64,000 bases of DNA, taken from assembly GCA_911728455.2 (NCBI GenBank), contig OU452227.1:14772110-14836109 (forward strand), written 5' to 3'. The stretch is from Marthasterias glacialis. Its lineage: Eukaryota > Echinodermata > Asteroidea > Forcipulatida > Asteriidae. The notes under the pieces were generated by a model that was not told the origin of the DNA, made no database searches, and saw nothing but the letters and a program-made list of their open reading frames with translations. Made by a program: the position numbers and the translations under genes. This document shows, one piece after another, positions 28,001-43,000 of the stretch. Numbering within the stretch: the first letter of the stretch is position 1; each line of letters starts with the position of its first letter.

Positions 28001-31000
28001 AGCAAGTTTTTTTACTAAGCAAAAAATGAGCGGCAACAGAGGCAACAATGTAAACTTTATGGAATTTTGGCCGGTAACTTGTTTTAGCTCAGGATTTGTC
28101 TGTGCTTAGGAAGTTTTTGTACTGATAGGCTTCATGAAGCTTGGCCTAGAAATTGAGTCTGATGCACTAGATCGCTCGTCTACGACATTCCACAGTACAT
28201 GTGAAAAAAGTGTTAATATGATGTGACTGGTAAGATTTGAAACTTTGCATGCTTTGAATACAATCTAGTAAGTTTTTAGCGGTGACACCATCATGTAATT
28301 ATCTCTGATGAGTTGGTGTGGTTCTGAAAAGAACTGATGGTTTAACAACTGGATGTTTCGATCAGTATACTCTGATAATAGATGTTAATTTTGCATTGGG
28401 ATAAAGAATATTATTTGTAATTTTTTTTACCCATACTATTTTTTTTACCCATACTATTTCTTTTTTATTTATTTACCTATACTCTGATCGTCTTCAGAGT
28501 ATACTGATCAAACATCGAATTGTTAAACCTTCAGTTCTTTTCAGAACCTCACCAACTCATTAGAGATAATTACATGATGGTGTCACCTGATTATCCCAAA
28601 AGCTATACCATGTCTGTGAAATAATCCAATCCTCAATTAGGATGTTTCGATCAGTATACTCTGATAATAGATGTTAATTTTGCATTGGGATAAAGAGTAT
28701 TATTTGTAATTTTTTTTACCCATACTATTTTTTTTACCCATACTATTTCTTTTTTATTTATTTACCTATACTCTGATCGTCTTCAGAGTATACTGATCAA
28801 ACATCGAATTGTTAAACCTTCAGTTCTTTTCAGAACCTCACCAACTCATTAGAGATAATTACATGATGGTGTCACCTGATTATCCCAAAAGCTATACCAT
28901 GTCTGTGAAATAATCCAATCCTCAATTAGGATGTTTCGATCAGTATACTCTGATAATAGATGTTAATTTTGCATTGGGATAAAGAATATTATTTGTAATT
29001 TTTTTTACCCATACTATTTTTTTTACCCATACTATTTCTTTTTTATTTATTTACCTATACTCTGATCGTCTTCAGAGTATACTGATCAAACATCGAATTG
29101 TTAAACCTTCAGTTCTTTTCAGAACCTCACCAACTCATTAGAGATAATTACATGATGGTGTCACCTGATTATCCCAAAAGCTATACCATGTCTGTGAAAT
29201 AATCCAATCCTCAATTAGGATGTTTCGATCAGTATACTCTGATAATAGATGTTAATTTTGCATTGGGATAAAGAATATTATTTGTAATTTTTTTTACCCA
29301 TACTATTTTTTTTACCCATACTATTTCTTTTTTATTTATTTACCTATACTCTGATCGTCTTCAGAGTATACTGATCAAACATCGAATTGTTAAACCTTCA
29401 GTTCTTTTCAGAACCTCACCAACTCATTAGAGATAATTACATGATGGTGTCACCTGATTATCCCAAAAGCTATACCATGTCTGTGAAATAATCCAATCCT
29501 CAATTAGGATGTTTCGATCAGTATACTCTGATAATAGATGTTAATTTTGCATTGGGATAAAGAATATTATTTGTAATTTTTTTTACCCATACTATTTTTT
29601 TTACCCATACTATTTCTTTTTTATTTATTTACCTATACTCTGATCGTCTTCAGAGTATACTGATCAAACATCGAATTGTTAAACCTTCAGTTCTTTTCAG
29701 AACCTCACCAACTCATTAGAGATAATTACATGATGGTGTCACCTCAAAAAAGTTACTAGTTTATTTGACTGATTATCCCAAAAGCTATACCATGTCTGTG
29801 AAATAATCCAATCCTCAATTAGTATGTTTTTTTTTATGAACAGGCAGCACAAAGGTCATATCACCGGCATTGTCTACACCCCAAATAGTCACCACCTCTT
29901 GACAGCTTCATCCATTGGCTCCCTGGCCCTCTATGATGCCTCTCAGGAATCTTACCCATTGATGCGGTTACTAGGTAACATGGTTGCCAAGGGAGACCAG
30001 TATGGTCCCAGAGCCCTGGCTATGAGCGAGGATGGGAAGCACGTTGCGTTTGTCGGGCCGTCAGAGTTTACCGTGATGGTTGTCGATGCTAGGTCCCTGG
30101 ATGAGGTAAAGTGGTCAGATATTTACATACTTATACTTACATACACTGGGCTTTTATATAGTGCCATTTCATTTAGACCACAGCGCATTAGAATATTTTT
30201 CCAGCAAGGTTTTCGGAGTTACTTTAAAGTATGAGACCTTTTTCCTTTACATAGCACCATATAATGGTTTACAAAGTGCTGTGGCGCAATCTGCAGCTGA
30301 TCAAACCAGGAACACTGGGGTGAACCCCTTGTCTTTTCGATAAGTGCGCTGGGCTCTTTTTACGTGCATTACACAACACACAGAACCTACAGCTTTATGT
30401 CCCATCCGAAGGATGCAGCAATAATGGTTAATTGTCTTGCTTAAGTGTCTTGCTTAAGTGTCAAGATCCGTTTGTGATGTGGTCTTGAAAAATCCAGATG
30501 GAAAAGGGGATTGATTCAAAGTATAGTCATAAAATCTCTTAACAATTCAGTTTCCTGGATAGGCCATTTAACACTGCGCTTACTAAACATTAGAGACTGT
30601 ATTTTCTTATCGATCAATCACTCGTGTTGAAAAAGTTTGTCCGCACTGGTAGAAAAATGGCATCGCAATCTTTACCTCTTTTTTTCAGACTGGTAGAATG
30701 CCATATTTTTTGTCAGCAGCCATTTGATTGCTTACGATATTCTGTTACTGGGATAAAAAGTAGTTTGTGTGCCTGGAAACACGGCGGTATCCACCCAAGG
30801 TAGCTCAAGGCACTCAAACAAAGAATTAATGTGTACGTGACCTTCTTTTCATTACATGTGTTTCCAGTTTATTCTTAAATTTGTTTAAACTGATTTAGGA
30901 AGTCTATTCCAAAGTCAAGAAGTTGCTGATATGCTCTGTCTCGCTCTCGCTATGTTCGTTTTGACTTTGAAACAACCAAATCAAATGATGACACATTTCT

Positions 31001-34000
31001 AACACATATCAGCAAGGTTTTTTAGAAGCTCTCATTTGTTTTGAACAGGTGATGAGAATTGACATAACGTCTATTGTCTCAGAGATGGAATCACCTATGA
31101 TTGACACTGCATCATCAGTCTGCTATGCTCCGCAAAGAGCCAAACAGCTTCTCGTCTCTACATCCAACTCACACCTCCTCAGGCTGGATACACGCAACGG
31201 CAGGCTCATCAATAAGGTGGGTCAAGATTGTAAGGTTCGGTTCCTGTATTTGAATTTGCACCTTTTCGATATCTTTTGTGCCCTGCTGTGCCTTATGACA
31301 AATTATTTCAGAAAACTCTTACCACCGTCCTGTGATTGATCCAATTTTTCCCTCTGATTCAGGACCATTTTTATTCTTTGAGTGATATGTTCACCTCCAG
31401 TGGTTGGCTTTGAAACACTAGGTTGCAGCAGACACCCTCGTTTTCCTCGGTTGAACTAGCCCCTTCCCTCAATCCCCTCCCCTTGTCTCCTTTTTCATGG
31501 TTCATCACTTGCTCCCTCTGACTGCATTCTGTCTCTATCTTTTCACTTCTTTCTACTTGACTGCTTCTGTTACTCCAGTGTACTTGTTTGTGTGTGTTGT
31601 GTTGTCATTTAGCCTTTGAGAAAGACTCTGCTAGGGTCGAAATTTGAGGCCATTAACGATGTTTTGCACAGCATGTTTCCATCTTCAAAAGTCTGCAATT
31701 ATTGTATACTACTGATTGATCTCTTCCTGCAGCATTTAAAATGCTTTTATTTCTGCTAGAAAAAAATCCATCTTTACTTTATTACTCTGGAAAGTTTTTT
31801 TTGCCCAACACATCTTTCATCTTGAGTGGTTGTTAAAGGTACATGAATTTGTTGTTTGACGTGATTTTTTTTAACAGGTGTCCAACATGCATAGATCCGG
31901 AGTGACCAGCATGGAGGTGTGTTCAGATAGTCGTCACCTGGCTACAGCCGGTGATAAAATCATCAAAATATGGGACTACCACATGAGGCTTGATATTAAC
32001 TTCCAGGTAAGGTCATTGATGTCACCAGGCTGTATTATGTTATGTATTCTTGGGTGGGGCAGGGGGGGGGGGCTGGGTGAGGCTGGGGGGATATGAGTTA
32101 TGGTAGATTCTGGAAAAGTTGGAATTTATCATTTTATCGTAGTTTGATAGTTCATCACAATGGCAAACAAAATTTGAAGTTAGGATTTTGACTTAGTGTT
32201 CATATTTAAAAATGTCCTTTTTCTCAATGATGTCCTACGCCCGGTTCCATTCAAAGGAACACGTCACATATTGGTACAATATTTAAATACCAATGGCTAA
32301 CACAGTAAATGTAGCTTGTTATGTGAAACAGAGAATATTAAGGGGGAAAAATAGAAGTTTCAAACTGCTTACCAAACAGAAAAACTTTTGGTATAAATGC
32401 AAAAAATACGGTAGAGCCTTTCTCAAAAGCTTGGAATTGAGCCTACTGAGGAAAAGTCTGCTGGAGTTAAGCCACTCTGCCATTGCCACATTTTGCAAAT
32501 AGAAATCAGGGTTGAACTCTACCATGAAACATGTTCCTCGGCCAAATCCTGTTGGTAAATCATTTTGTCACATGTGCATGCATCTGTTGGCTGCCTCAGG
32601 TTTTTGCCTCTGCTGGTTTCATACTGTCATGTTTAATTTCAGCAAAAGCTCACTTATTTCATCATTCAAAGGCATCTCTCAGAACTGATCATTTTAACAA
32701 GACCTTGAGACTTTGCAAAACATACAGTATGTGAAAAGTAAGTCCAAATATTATTTGTTTTATGCATAAGTCCCCAATGCATTCCCTATGGGCATTTGGT
32801 GATAGTTGGAGCCAGTTTGTGTGATGCAAGCATGGCTTACAGAGAACCGCCATCGCACTTATCAGCAGGAAAGCAAGTTGATATAGACCGTTCCGGCTTT
32901 GGCAACATGCCCCGCCCACACACATTAGTTTGTGTATGTTTACGCTGCACATGTGACCGAGTTTGACTGAGGTCACATGACCAAAAGGCGTGATCTAATT
33001 GGTCAACGCGCACAGTTTGATTGACAGGCCGGAACGGTCTATTGACAGAATACATTTAGTAATTATTTCTGTGTCTAACAGGTGTTCATTGGTCATTCAG
33101 AGAAGATCCAACAGGTGACATTCACTCCTGACAACCTGGGGGTGGTAAGCATAGGGGAAGCTGTCTTCATGTGGGACTTCTATGGAGCAAAGAGAGAGCA
33201 ACCACCACTGTAAGATTCATCAATCACTGCCCTTCATCTGCTTCCTTTCACTCATTTTCTCTTTAATTGCCGCCGGGATTCTTCCATTTTTTTTTTCTGT
33301 CCAGCCTGACAGTATTACTTTGTCGGAATTGCCAGAAACATTTTTCTATGAGAGTACCGCTGGCATAGAGAAACCTTGACTTGACAAAGCCAAGAGAACA
33401 AAGGTTTCTTTTATTGCACCGGGATTTGTTTTCTCCATCGAGAAAATGTCAAATACATGCGCCGTGAATTGCAAAACCTCGGCTTTGAACCACTGCCGAG
33501 GATTGGTACTAAATCCGGATAGATCCCCAGATCACTCTGACTTACCTCCATTGAGCCGAAATACAATGAATACACAATAATGGAAGCCTCTCTACTATAT
33601 CTGGTAATCCTTTTCTTGGAACAAAAGGACAGAGGTCTGGAATAGGGGATAACACAACAATGCCTGCACAGTAGTCAAAAATCGGCAAATTATTCAGTAC
33701 CATCTGTCCTGTTTATGTGGGTGAAACGAAGTGTTAGATGGTGTTTGCCTGTTTTGTGCATGCTCAGCGGTGGAATGTCTGGGCGACCTTTGTTCCAGTA
33801 TTCCAATTTTACACAATGGGGACATTCTCTTAAAAGTGAGCCTGAACCATCACAATTTAAACCTAGTTGTACACTAATGCTATTGGTTCCATCATGTGGC
33901 AAAATGATTGAATTTTTTAATGTTAAAAAAAATGTGTAAAAGAAGTTTGGTTTGGGTCAGAAAACATCAATTTCCGTGATTAATCCAATTTTCCAAGAAT

Positions 34001-37000
34001 TTTACCCAAAAATGTAGTTTTCTAGTTTTTTTATGTATGTTGTTTAGCAGTGCTTTTTCTTTTAAGTTGAGGTAATAATTATTTCTTTGGGGGTAGTTTT
34101 AAGTTGATTTTCCACAAGATCAAAAAATAAAATAAATAATGAGGTGTTAATGATCTCTTCTAATTGTTTTGCAAAACACAACGTCACACACGTGACAAAA
34201 ATTCATGAAAGTTTTAATGTAACGAAAACCGTAATGAAAAAAAAAGTGTTACTTTTTATTATAAACAAGTTGAATAGTCTCTACATTATGATTAAAAACA
34301 ATTTTTTAAAAAGTTACAAAACTCCGGAAAATACAAAAAAATAAGGGGTCACACACGTGACATTTGGTCACACACGTTACATTTCTGTCACGTGTGTGAC
34401 TCATTGCCTGTGCACAAATCTACAATTCAAAAACATTAATGCAAGATTTAGCATTTTTCAAACTTTGAACAAGTAATACAGACTAGAGATGACATAGTTT
34501 AACACATTTGAGCAATTATAGCATCTTGAAGAGGTGGATGCTGTCTTTCGCACAGTGTTTTCGCTCGGTGTACTGAATTTGGAAAGTGTTTAATCCAAGA
34601 TGTGTTGTAAGATTTTGTTTTGAATGAATATTAGTACTCAGAGCATTGTTCTTTTTGCTTGTAGTCATGATTAAACTGTGTTTAAGTGACAAAATTCATG
34701 TTTAGAAACAAGTGAGCCAATTGTCACACACGTTACAGAAATTTTGGTCACACACGTAACACCACTTTTTCTATCGCCACACAAAATTTTTTTAACACTC
34801 AACCCAGATGACAACTGCCAATTATAGAGCCAAGTCTACTCTAAGTATCTCTAGAAGTTATGAGAATTAAAGCTCAGCCAAATCACAGAGTTTTCAAAAA
34901 TAAAATTGCGAGTCAAATATTTGTTATTTTCTGATGTCACATACGTGACAGACATGATTTTTTCCTGTAAAATTAAAATATCAGATAAATCTGATTTTTA
35001 TGTTTCACTATTGAATGAAGTGATCCCTGTAGTTGATTTATATACTATATTAACACAAAACAATTCATGAGCGAAAAACATATTCCATACAGTATGCTTC
35101 AAAATTGCTTCCAAATGTCACACACGTGACGGGAGAATGGCCCAATGATATGTTTAAACCTCGCTCGTTTGCTGACTTTCGAAAAATATCTGGCTTCAAC
35201 TGGTTAAATCGTTCGCATGATGGTATTTAAATTCCGGAAACTAAATCAAACATTACCCTTCATGTGCTTTTCTTTTAGAATCTAAATCCAATTGTTGTTT
35301 GTTGCGATCATTTTTTAAAGAGGGGCAACCCTTTAACACCCACCACTTGCCTCCTATCAGTATTTGTTTTATTAATTATTAAAATCATTGATAGAATCTT
35401 AGTCAAATATAGGAAACTAAATTATAAGTTTTAATCCCTCCCCATTCATCTTTTTAGTGGCACAACCCTTGAGACAGAACATTTCATGAGTCGTTCAGGT
35501 AAGATTTGAATTTTGCTCACCCATTTCATTACGTGTATAGGTATAACATTTCTACTTTAACATTAACTTCATCTTCATAATGACTTGAGGAAGAGAAAAC
35601 ACTTGTATATACATCACGTTATAAATTTAAAGATGGGAAGAACTTTAGTCTCTCGTCAACAGGCAAGCTCCTTGGTATAGCAGTGAAGAACTCTACTTTA
35701 AAATACAAAAGGTCATTGATGTGATTCCCACCTGAAATGTCTGTTGAATTTTTATGCAGGACACAAAAAAGCACCGCGTTTCATCATACATTGGTGTACG
35801 GCAAAAGTGAATTTAGTTGTTTATTACATAAGCAAGAACTGCATTTTAAGGCATCTTTGTCCAACATTTTTGAATAATATTTCAAGATGTTCTTTTTCAT
35901 CAAGACTTATCGCCCCTCCCACCACGCAAAAGTCCTGTCAGAAGAAGCCTTGACTTGACAGGAACTCTTCAACCCCGAAGTAAAGCCCCACTGCCCACCT
36001 CTCCAACCAAACTAGTGGATGCTGGTGACACGTCAACAGAGGAGAAAGAAGAGTCGGATGAAGAGGAGGCGGGCATCTCGTTGCTAGGCGGTGTCAAGGC
36101 AGCTATGGATGAGGAGACAGAGGAGGTTCTGATTGGTCCTGAGTTGGAGAGTCGATCAAGTATGGAGGAATCCAGCATCACTGAGACGGTGAGTTGTTCT
36201 TCTCAGATGAGGATTACAGTGCCTCTCTCATAAAAACAGGAGCTTAAATTATTATTCATTCCATTATTTTATTCATTCATCGACATTTCAAAAATGAGAA
36301 TGTCAAAAACAATGGAGAGAATATAAATATGTTTTGGTCATTCGCTGTTTTCGAAACAGGAAAAAAATTGACACCTATTGGGATTACAGTTTCACTGGAT
36401 AGTAACATAAATTGAAATGCAAATAGTCGTCTAACAACAGTCTATGATCTTCAAGCAAACTTGAATCCTCGATTCTGATTGGTCAATCCATAGCAACTAG
36501 AGTGTGATATATAGTCATATTGCACGGCCCATATCACACCCTGTTCTTTAACGCACTGTTCTTACAGGCTGTTCTAACTCCCATCTGCAGAATCCTATGG
36601 TAAATTCACTGTAAAATCAAAGTGGGACGTTTGCTTGTAGATAAATTCGTTGTGACCTCGTTGGATATGGGACGCAGTATTGCTATTTTTCCATATTCCA
36701 CTCGAGCTTATGTAATAACTAATAATGACATACTTTTGGTTATGATTTCACTTTGAAACTCATTTTTTTCTTTCTCCTATTTGTTTGACTTTTTAAAATA
36801 CTTTTTGTGGACTAATTATTAATGTATGTATTTATTTTTATCTTGGATGTAACTTTACGCTCAGGACCCTTATACTGCCGTTTCATGTCTTGATAAAATT
36901 TATTCATTTATTCATTCAAATGGTGAAAAAAAAACGTATATGTTTTTACTGTTTAACAACATCGAGTTTTGGTTTTGTGAGAACAAAACTAATTGTTGTA

Positions 37001-40000
37001 CGGTAATCATTTCTAAAAAACTATAGCATTTCAGGCAAAACTATTTCAAAGAAAGTTTCCCACTATGACCATCTTTATACCATGTAAGTTATGTGTAAAT
37101 CTGTAAACATTTATATTTTCAATCTTACCAATGTTGTGCGCAGCCCTTTAAACCTCTCAACCACCTCCTTCCTAACAGGATGAGCCTCCTCCTGCAGAGA
37201 GACTTGGACTCAGCCCCCGTACCCGCCAACATCGACGACCTGACACAGCAGTGGAAGTAGACTCGTCTGCCCTGCCTCTTCCCGTTCTCAAACCATCCAC
37301 TGATAAGACCTTGCAATTCAAGCCAAGTTGCTATCGTCACTTTGCAGCGAGGGATAACAAGTCTCAGATGGCCCAAGTAAGGATGGATTTGTTTAGAAAC
37401 TTTAAATCGAACTTTACGTGAGTTTGAAACTTTACATAATAATACATAAATAACACGCAGTTCTTATATAGCCCTTTAACACACCCACAGAGCTACACTC
37501 GAAATATAAGACCCATTTATTCACATAGCACCATGTAACGTTTCACAAGCGTGCCTTCTTTTTTAATGATTGTATATTATCGATCTGTAAATTTAAAAAC
37601 TTTGTTACTCCTGTAAATGCATCTTTTTTTTGTAGTTTTGTATTTATTTATTGTTTTGACATAATTTGTTTTATGATGGCCCATTGAAAATCATCTTTGT
37701 GGTGATATGGCTACCATCAATAAATAAAGCCGTTATTATTATTATTATAAGGTGCTATGGCGCAATCTGCAGCCCAACCATGCCAGAAAACACCGGGGCA
37801 AACCCCTTCCCTTAACAATAAGTGTATTGGGTTCTATTACGTGCATTACACAACACACGGGACCTATGGCTTTACAACCCATCCAAAGGATGAAGCTGAT
37901 CAGAAACATCAGAGCTTGAGTGCGGTGGGCTTGACCGCTCAGCCACCACACGCCACTAAATGTTGAAAAAACAATCTTGAAACTAAGGTTTGAGGTAACA
38001 CCATGTAATAGCATCTCTAAAGAGTTATGTTGGTTCTGAAAAGAACTGACGGTGCAAGAGCTTGACGTTTCGATCGATAAGCTCTGATTGTATTCAGGGA
38101 AAAAGCCGGACTCTAATGCTGCATTCTGCTGTTTTGGAGTATCGTATGAGTTAATTTATGCAGTACCATTTGTTGCATCAGTGTAACTTAAACGATATTC
38201 ATGGATTTCCACTTTGTTTGTCCTCAGAATATTTGATAAACACGCCATTCCAAACCTGGGAAAATTTCATCAAAGTCAGTCACTTTTTTTGATTAATGTA
38301 CACATTCATATCAGGCTTATTTTGATCGCGGCAATTAAAATAAGAAACAGTGATTTGTGGGGCCTTCAATGCTGTTTTCTCAACTCTGACTTATTTCAAA
38401 CTGAACTATATCTCCTGAGGATTAGTACTATAACAGCTTATCAATCAGTGAGCTTTCCGCTTGAAACTACGTCGGCTCAGAGCAGTAAAGACTTATAGGA
38501 CCTAGAAAGACCCAGTCTGCTCAGAGCAGTAAAGACTTATAATTCACACACACAATGGGGTATAAGTCCTTTCTGCTCTGAGCCGACTGGGTCTTTCTAG
38601 GTCCTATAAGTCTGCTCTGAGCAGACGATTTGTTGTAACAGTTATCAATACTTAACGATATCTTTATGTTAAATGGAATCTCCTTTTGGTCCTTACAGAG
38701 ACGGTACATAGCGCCTCCCAACCAGGCTGGTCTGAAACTTAAATCCGTCCTTGGATACAACGGCAATGGCAGAGGCAATCTAGTCTGGCACCCTGACACT
38801 GGTCTGTTTGCTTATACCAGTGGTTGCATAATTGTCATTGAGGATCTGAACACGGGGAACCAGAGACATCTAATGGGTAAGTAAAGCCGTGTTGAAAGTT
38901 AGTGGCTATGGCTGCTGCTGTGGCTCTTGTGGCTGCTAAGAGCATCCTATACTTCAATGCATGTTAACTTGGTGTTCAAATAAATATTTTGCCCGTCAGC
39001 ATAGCACAAGAAAACAAAAAACTTGCACACAATATTGACCTTAAAATTTTTCAATTACGCAATCACTTTATTACGTTCAAGCCGGACACCGTGAGTTTGT
39101 TCATAAACTCTAAATTTCAGTTTTGTGTATATTTGTTTAGGGTTCTTTTCTCACAGATAGTGATGTGGGTCACTTTGTGCTAATTGTTTATTCTCATTTA
39201 TTGTTCTTGTTAATATTTTTAGTCTGCATAAATAAATTTAAAAAATAAACAAGTTGGTTTGCAATAATTTATCCTTTAAAATAGACCTGTGATATGTAAA
39301 ACCCTTTCGGAAAACCCATTGAGTTTGGAAATGATAACTCTAGTCAATACAATTTTTACATTGCTCAAAAAATATTTTTTATGGGAAAACGATGAAAGGC
39401 AATCGATGGAAAAATCAAAATGCACATTATGAAAAATAGCCTTAAGTCTTGATTAGGAATTTTTCCATCTGATCTCTTGGCGTGTCTTGGCTGAGCAGAT
39501 AAGAACACCGGACTCAAGCTCTGATGTTTCTGATCAGCAGAGTGTGGGTTCGAGTTGCAGTCGTGACACTTGTGTCCTTAAGCAAGACACTTAACAATTA
39601 TTGCTGCATCCTGCCATGGGACGTAAAGCCGTTGGTCCCGTGTGTTCACTTATCGCAAAGAAAAAGGGGTTTGCTCCGGTGTTTCTGGTTTGATCGGCTG
39701 CAGATTCGTTATAGCTCCTTTTAAACGGTTACATGGTGCTATGTAAAGGAACAGGGCTCATACTTCAAAACGTAACTCCGCATACCTTGCAGCAAAAAAT
39801 ACTGAGCGCTTTGAGATGCCCATCGGTTGTGATAAAGTGCTATATAAGAACTGCGTATTATTATTATCTTGTCTTAAAATGTAATCACAAAAGTTAGTGT
39901 TTTCATAATGTTGATTTCTTCTTACCACCAGGTCACGTGGAAGAGATCTCCACACTGACCTTCCAGCATGACTGCCAGGTACTGGCCTCGGCCTCTGGCT

Positions 40001-43000
40001 CCCGTGGCCTGACTACCAGCCAGATCTGTCTTTGGGATGTCCACGGGGCGCTGTGCAAGAAGGTACTGTCCTACCATGAGCATGACATCGTCGGCTTGGC
40101 TTACTCCAGGGATGACAGATTTCTGGTCTCTGTTGGTAAGAAAAGGAGAACATTTTTACATTTTTGTTAATTTTTGTTTATTTGAAAGCATTGGAGGGCG
40201 ACACCTATTAACCTTTTGAATGGGTACAAGTTCTTGTAAAAAATGCATTATTCATCTATTTTATATTTATACATCATGAATATTGAGAGCTATGGATCAC
40301 AGTCAACTTGTCAAACTCAGCTCAAACATTCTTAGTGAAACGATTGAAATTCTATAAAAGATCAAACGCAGATCAACAATGTGGGGGAAAAAGTCGCTGA
40401 CAGAAACTGTCAGATAGTGTTTGTCCAAAATACCGATGGCGCTTTTTCATGTTTTCAACACATCAATCCATGTGATGAAACGGAGGCTGGGATGTAAAAA
40501 ATAGTCTGGGTCCATTTCAAAACACTAAGGAGCAGCACTCTATTCCAAAATCATCTTAGTGTATACAGAGAACCAGACTTGTTTCTGCTGGTATCCACTT
40601 CACCCTGATAACCATCATCCTCGTACAGGTGACTACCGTGACTGTACCCTCGTAGTCTGGAGCACCCATGACTACTCCCTCCTCGCAGCCTCCAAGACGG
40701 CACAGCCCATCCATGACCTGTCCTGGGATCCATACACCACTAATGAGTTCTCCTCGGTCGGTGAGACGGGCACCTTACTCTTTTGGATGTTGGATGAGAC
40801 ACAGGGGAGGTTTAGCCTCAATGTCCATGAGGCTGATGTACCTCAGGACTTGATGGACTCAAAGCACATGGTGAGTTCCTGTTTTTGACCAGTTGCCGCC
40901 GGGATTCTTTTTTCTTTTTCTTCCCCCTGGCAGGATTCTTTTGGCAGAATTGCCAGAATCTTTTTTCTTTGAGGGTACTGCTGGCACAAAGAAACCCTGA
41001 CAATGCCAAGAGATTAAAGATTCTCTTTATTGGATCGTCTATTTTGTTTTCTCGTGGTTGGAAAGTTCAGTTTAGCTCTAAGCTTGGGTGTTGTTATCAA
41101 TGTGTGCCATTTTGCAATGTATCTAACCATGTAGCTTGGGTAGCTAACCTTGTACATGTAGTATGGGCTTCACGCAACAGTCTGATCACCCCCCCACACA
41201 CCTTCACGCAACAGTCTGATCACCCCCCCCACACCTTCAAGTTTAAAAATGCACCACCTTTTGTTTATACCATTCATCTGCCACATTGTAATCTGAAAAC
41301 CTCTGAAGTCAGCCCTGGGTGCCTTTTCACAATACCAATCACAATTTTGAGTATTGTTACTGTAGACCAATGAAACATTCATTAATTTAACCATACCACA
41401 ATATCTCATTTTGCCAGATCCTTGGTGATGTGTCGTTTACCTGCCTACAGTATGGTGGGGATAGCGTGCTGTACGTAGGAACCAATACAGGGGTGTTATC
41501 AGCATGGGATACCAGACATAACTCCTGTTTCATGCACTGGGATGCTGACTCAGCAGAAATAGGTAGGTCAAAGGTTAAACGTTTCAATCCTTATAATTCT
41601 CCCAAACCCATTTCCTGGTGTTTTGTTTTTTGTTTTTGATGGACTTCTTATGTTTTATTTGACCCAATTTTATCAATCAAATCGATTGCTTTGGCAATAG
41701 TCGGCTAGTTGGCAGTGGTAGCGTGTCATGTCCAACTGGTCTGGTGCACCAGACTCAAGTTCTGGTGGCTAAGTCATCAAGGTGTGGGTTCAAATCCCGG
41801 CCATGACACTTGTGTCCTTGAGCAAGATTCTTTACCATATTAATTGCTTCTCTTCACCCAGGGGTATAAATGGGTACCTGCGAGGGTAGAGGTTGATATT
41901 GTGTTTGAAAAAGCCTTCGGAGCGCCACAGCAGCACTGCGGCTTTCCCAATTCATAGAACTGCTAACCATCAGCACAGGAAAAGTCATGCTAACCTTCAC
42001 GGTGAATGCACCAGCTGGTCACCTAGTTTTATTACTAACCTGTGAATTACGCTTGAACAAATTTTTCTTTTAAACGAATTTGATTACCATTATTAAGCTC
42101 TTTGAAATTGGCCACTGGTCATTGCCTTCATGCCCATTGAAACGTTTGAGTAGAAATATTAATTTCCCTCATCGAGGTTCCCTTTACTTAGGAAAACTAC
42201 TTTGCCCTTAGAAGATCTAATTATCAGGCATGTGAATGGATTAATTATCAAACTTGTTTTAAGAGGAACATCTAAGATTCTTTTTAAAAACCATACCAGG
42301 TAGTGGCGTGTTGCGTGTCGTGGCCGAGGGGATAAGAACACCGGACTCAAGCTCTGGTGTTTCTGATCAGCAGAGTGTGGGCTCGAGTCCCGGTCGTGAC
42401 ACTTGTGTCCTTAAGCAAGACACTTAAGCATTATTGCTTCGTCCTTTGGATGGGCCGTAAAGCCGTATGTCCCATGTGTTGTGTAATGCATGTAAAAAGA
42501 ACCCAGTGCACTGATCGCAAAGAGAAGGGGCTCGCCCTGGTGTTCCTGGTTTGATCGGCTGCAGATTACGCCACAGCACCTTGTAAACCGTTACATGGTG
42601 CTATGTCAAGGAACAAGTCTCATACTTCAAATCATAACTCTGCATACCTTGCAGGAAAAAATACTGAGCACTTTGAGACGCCCATCGGGAGTGATAAAGC
42701 GCTATATAAGAACTGCGTATTGTTATTATCAGTAGTAAAATTCTGCCTTCTCCACGGGCCAAATGCTAGTTAAAACACCCAAGGACCAGTCAGTGTAGAT
42801 TAGTTTAGTCTGATGCTTGTTCAGTGTTGAAAAGCACCCCTATTTGATATGGAATACAAACTCTGGTGGACCAGTGAAACAGCAATCTAACTGGTCACAC
42901 TGGTTTATCTTTAAAAAAGATAAAGGCAAACATTGGTATTCTTAAAAATATCATTGTGGCTGTGATTTTCTTGTAGGTACGATAGTCAGTCGGTTTGGCA

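Noticed and set aside
34183..35130. CRISPR-like array
   Set aside because: Repeats are 14 bp, spacing is irregular, one copy is inverted, and the DNA is a eukaryotic intron.
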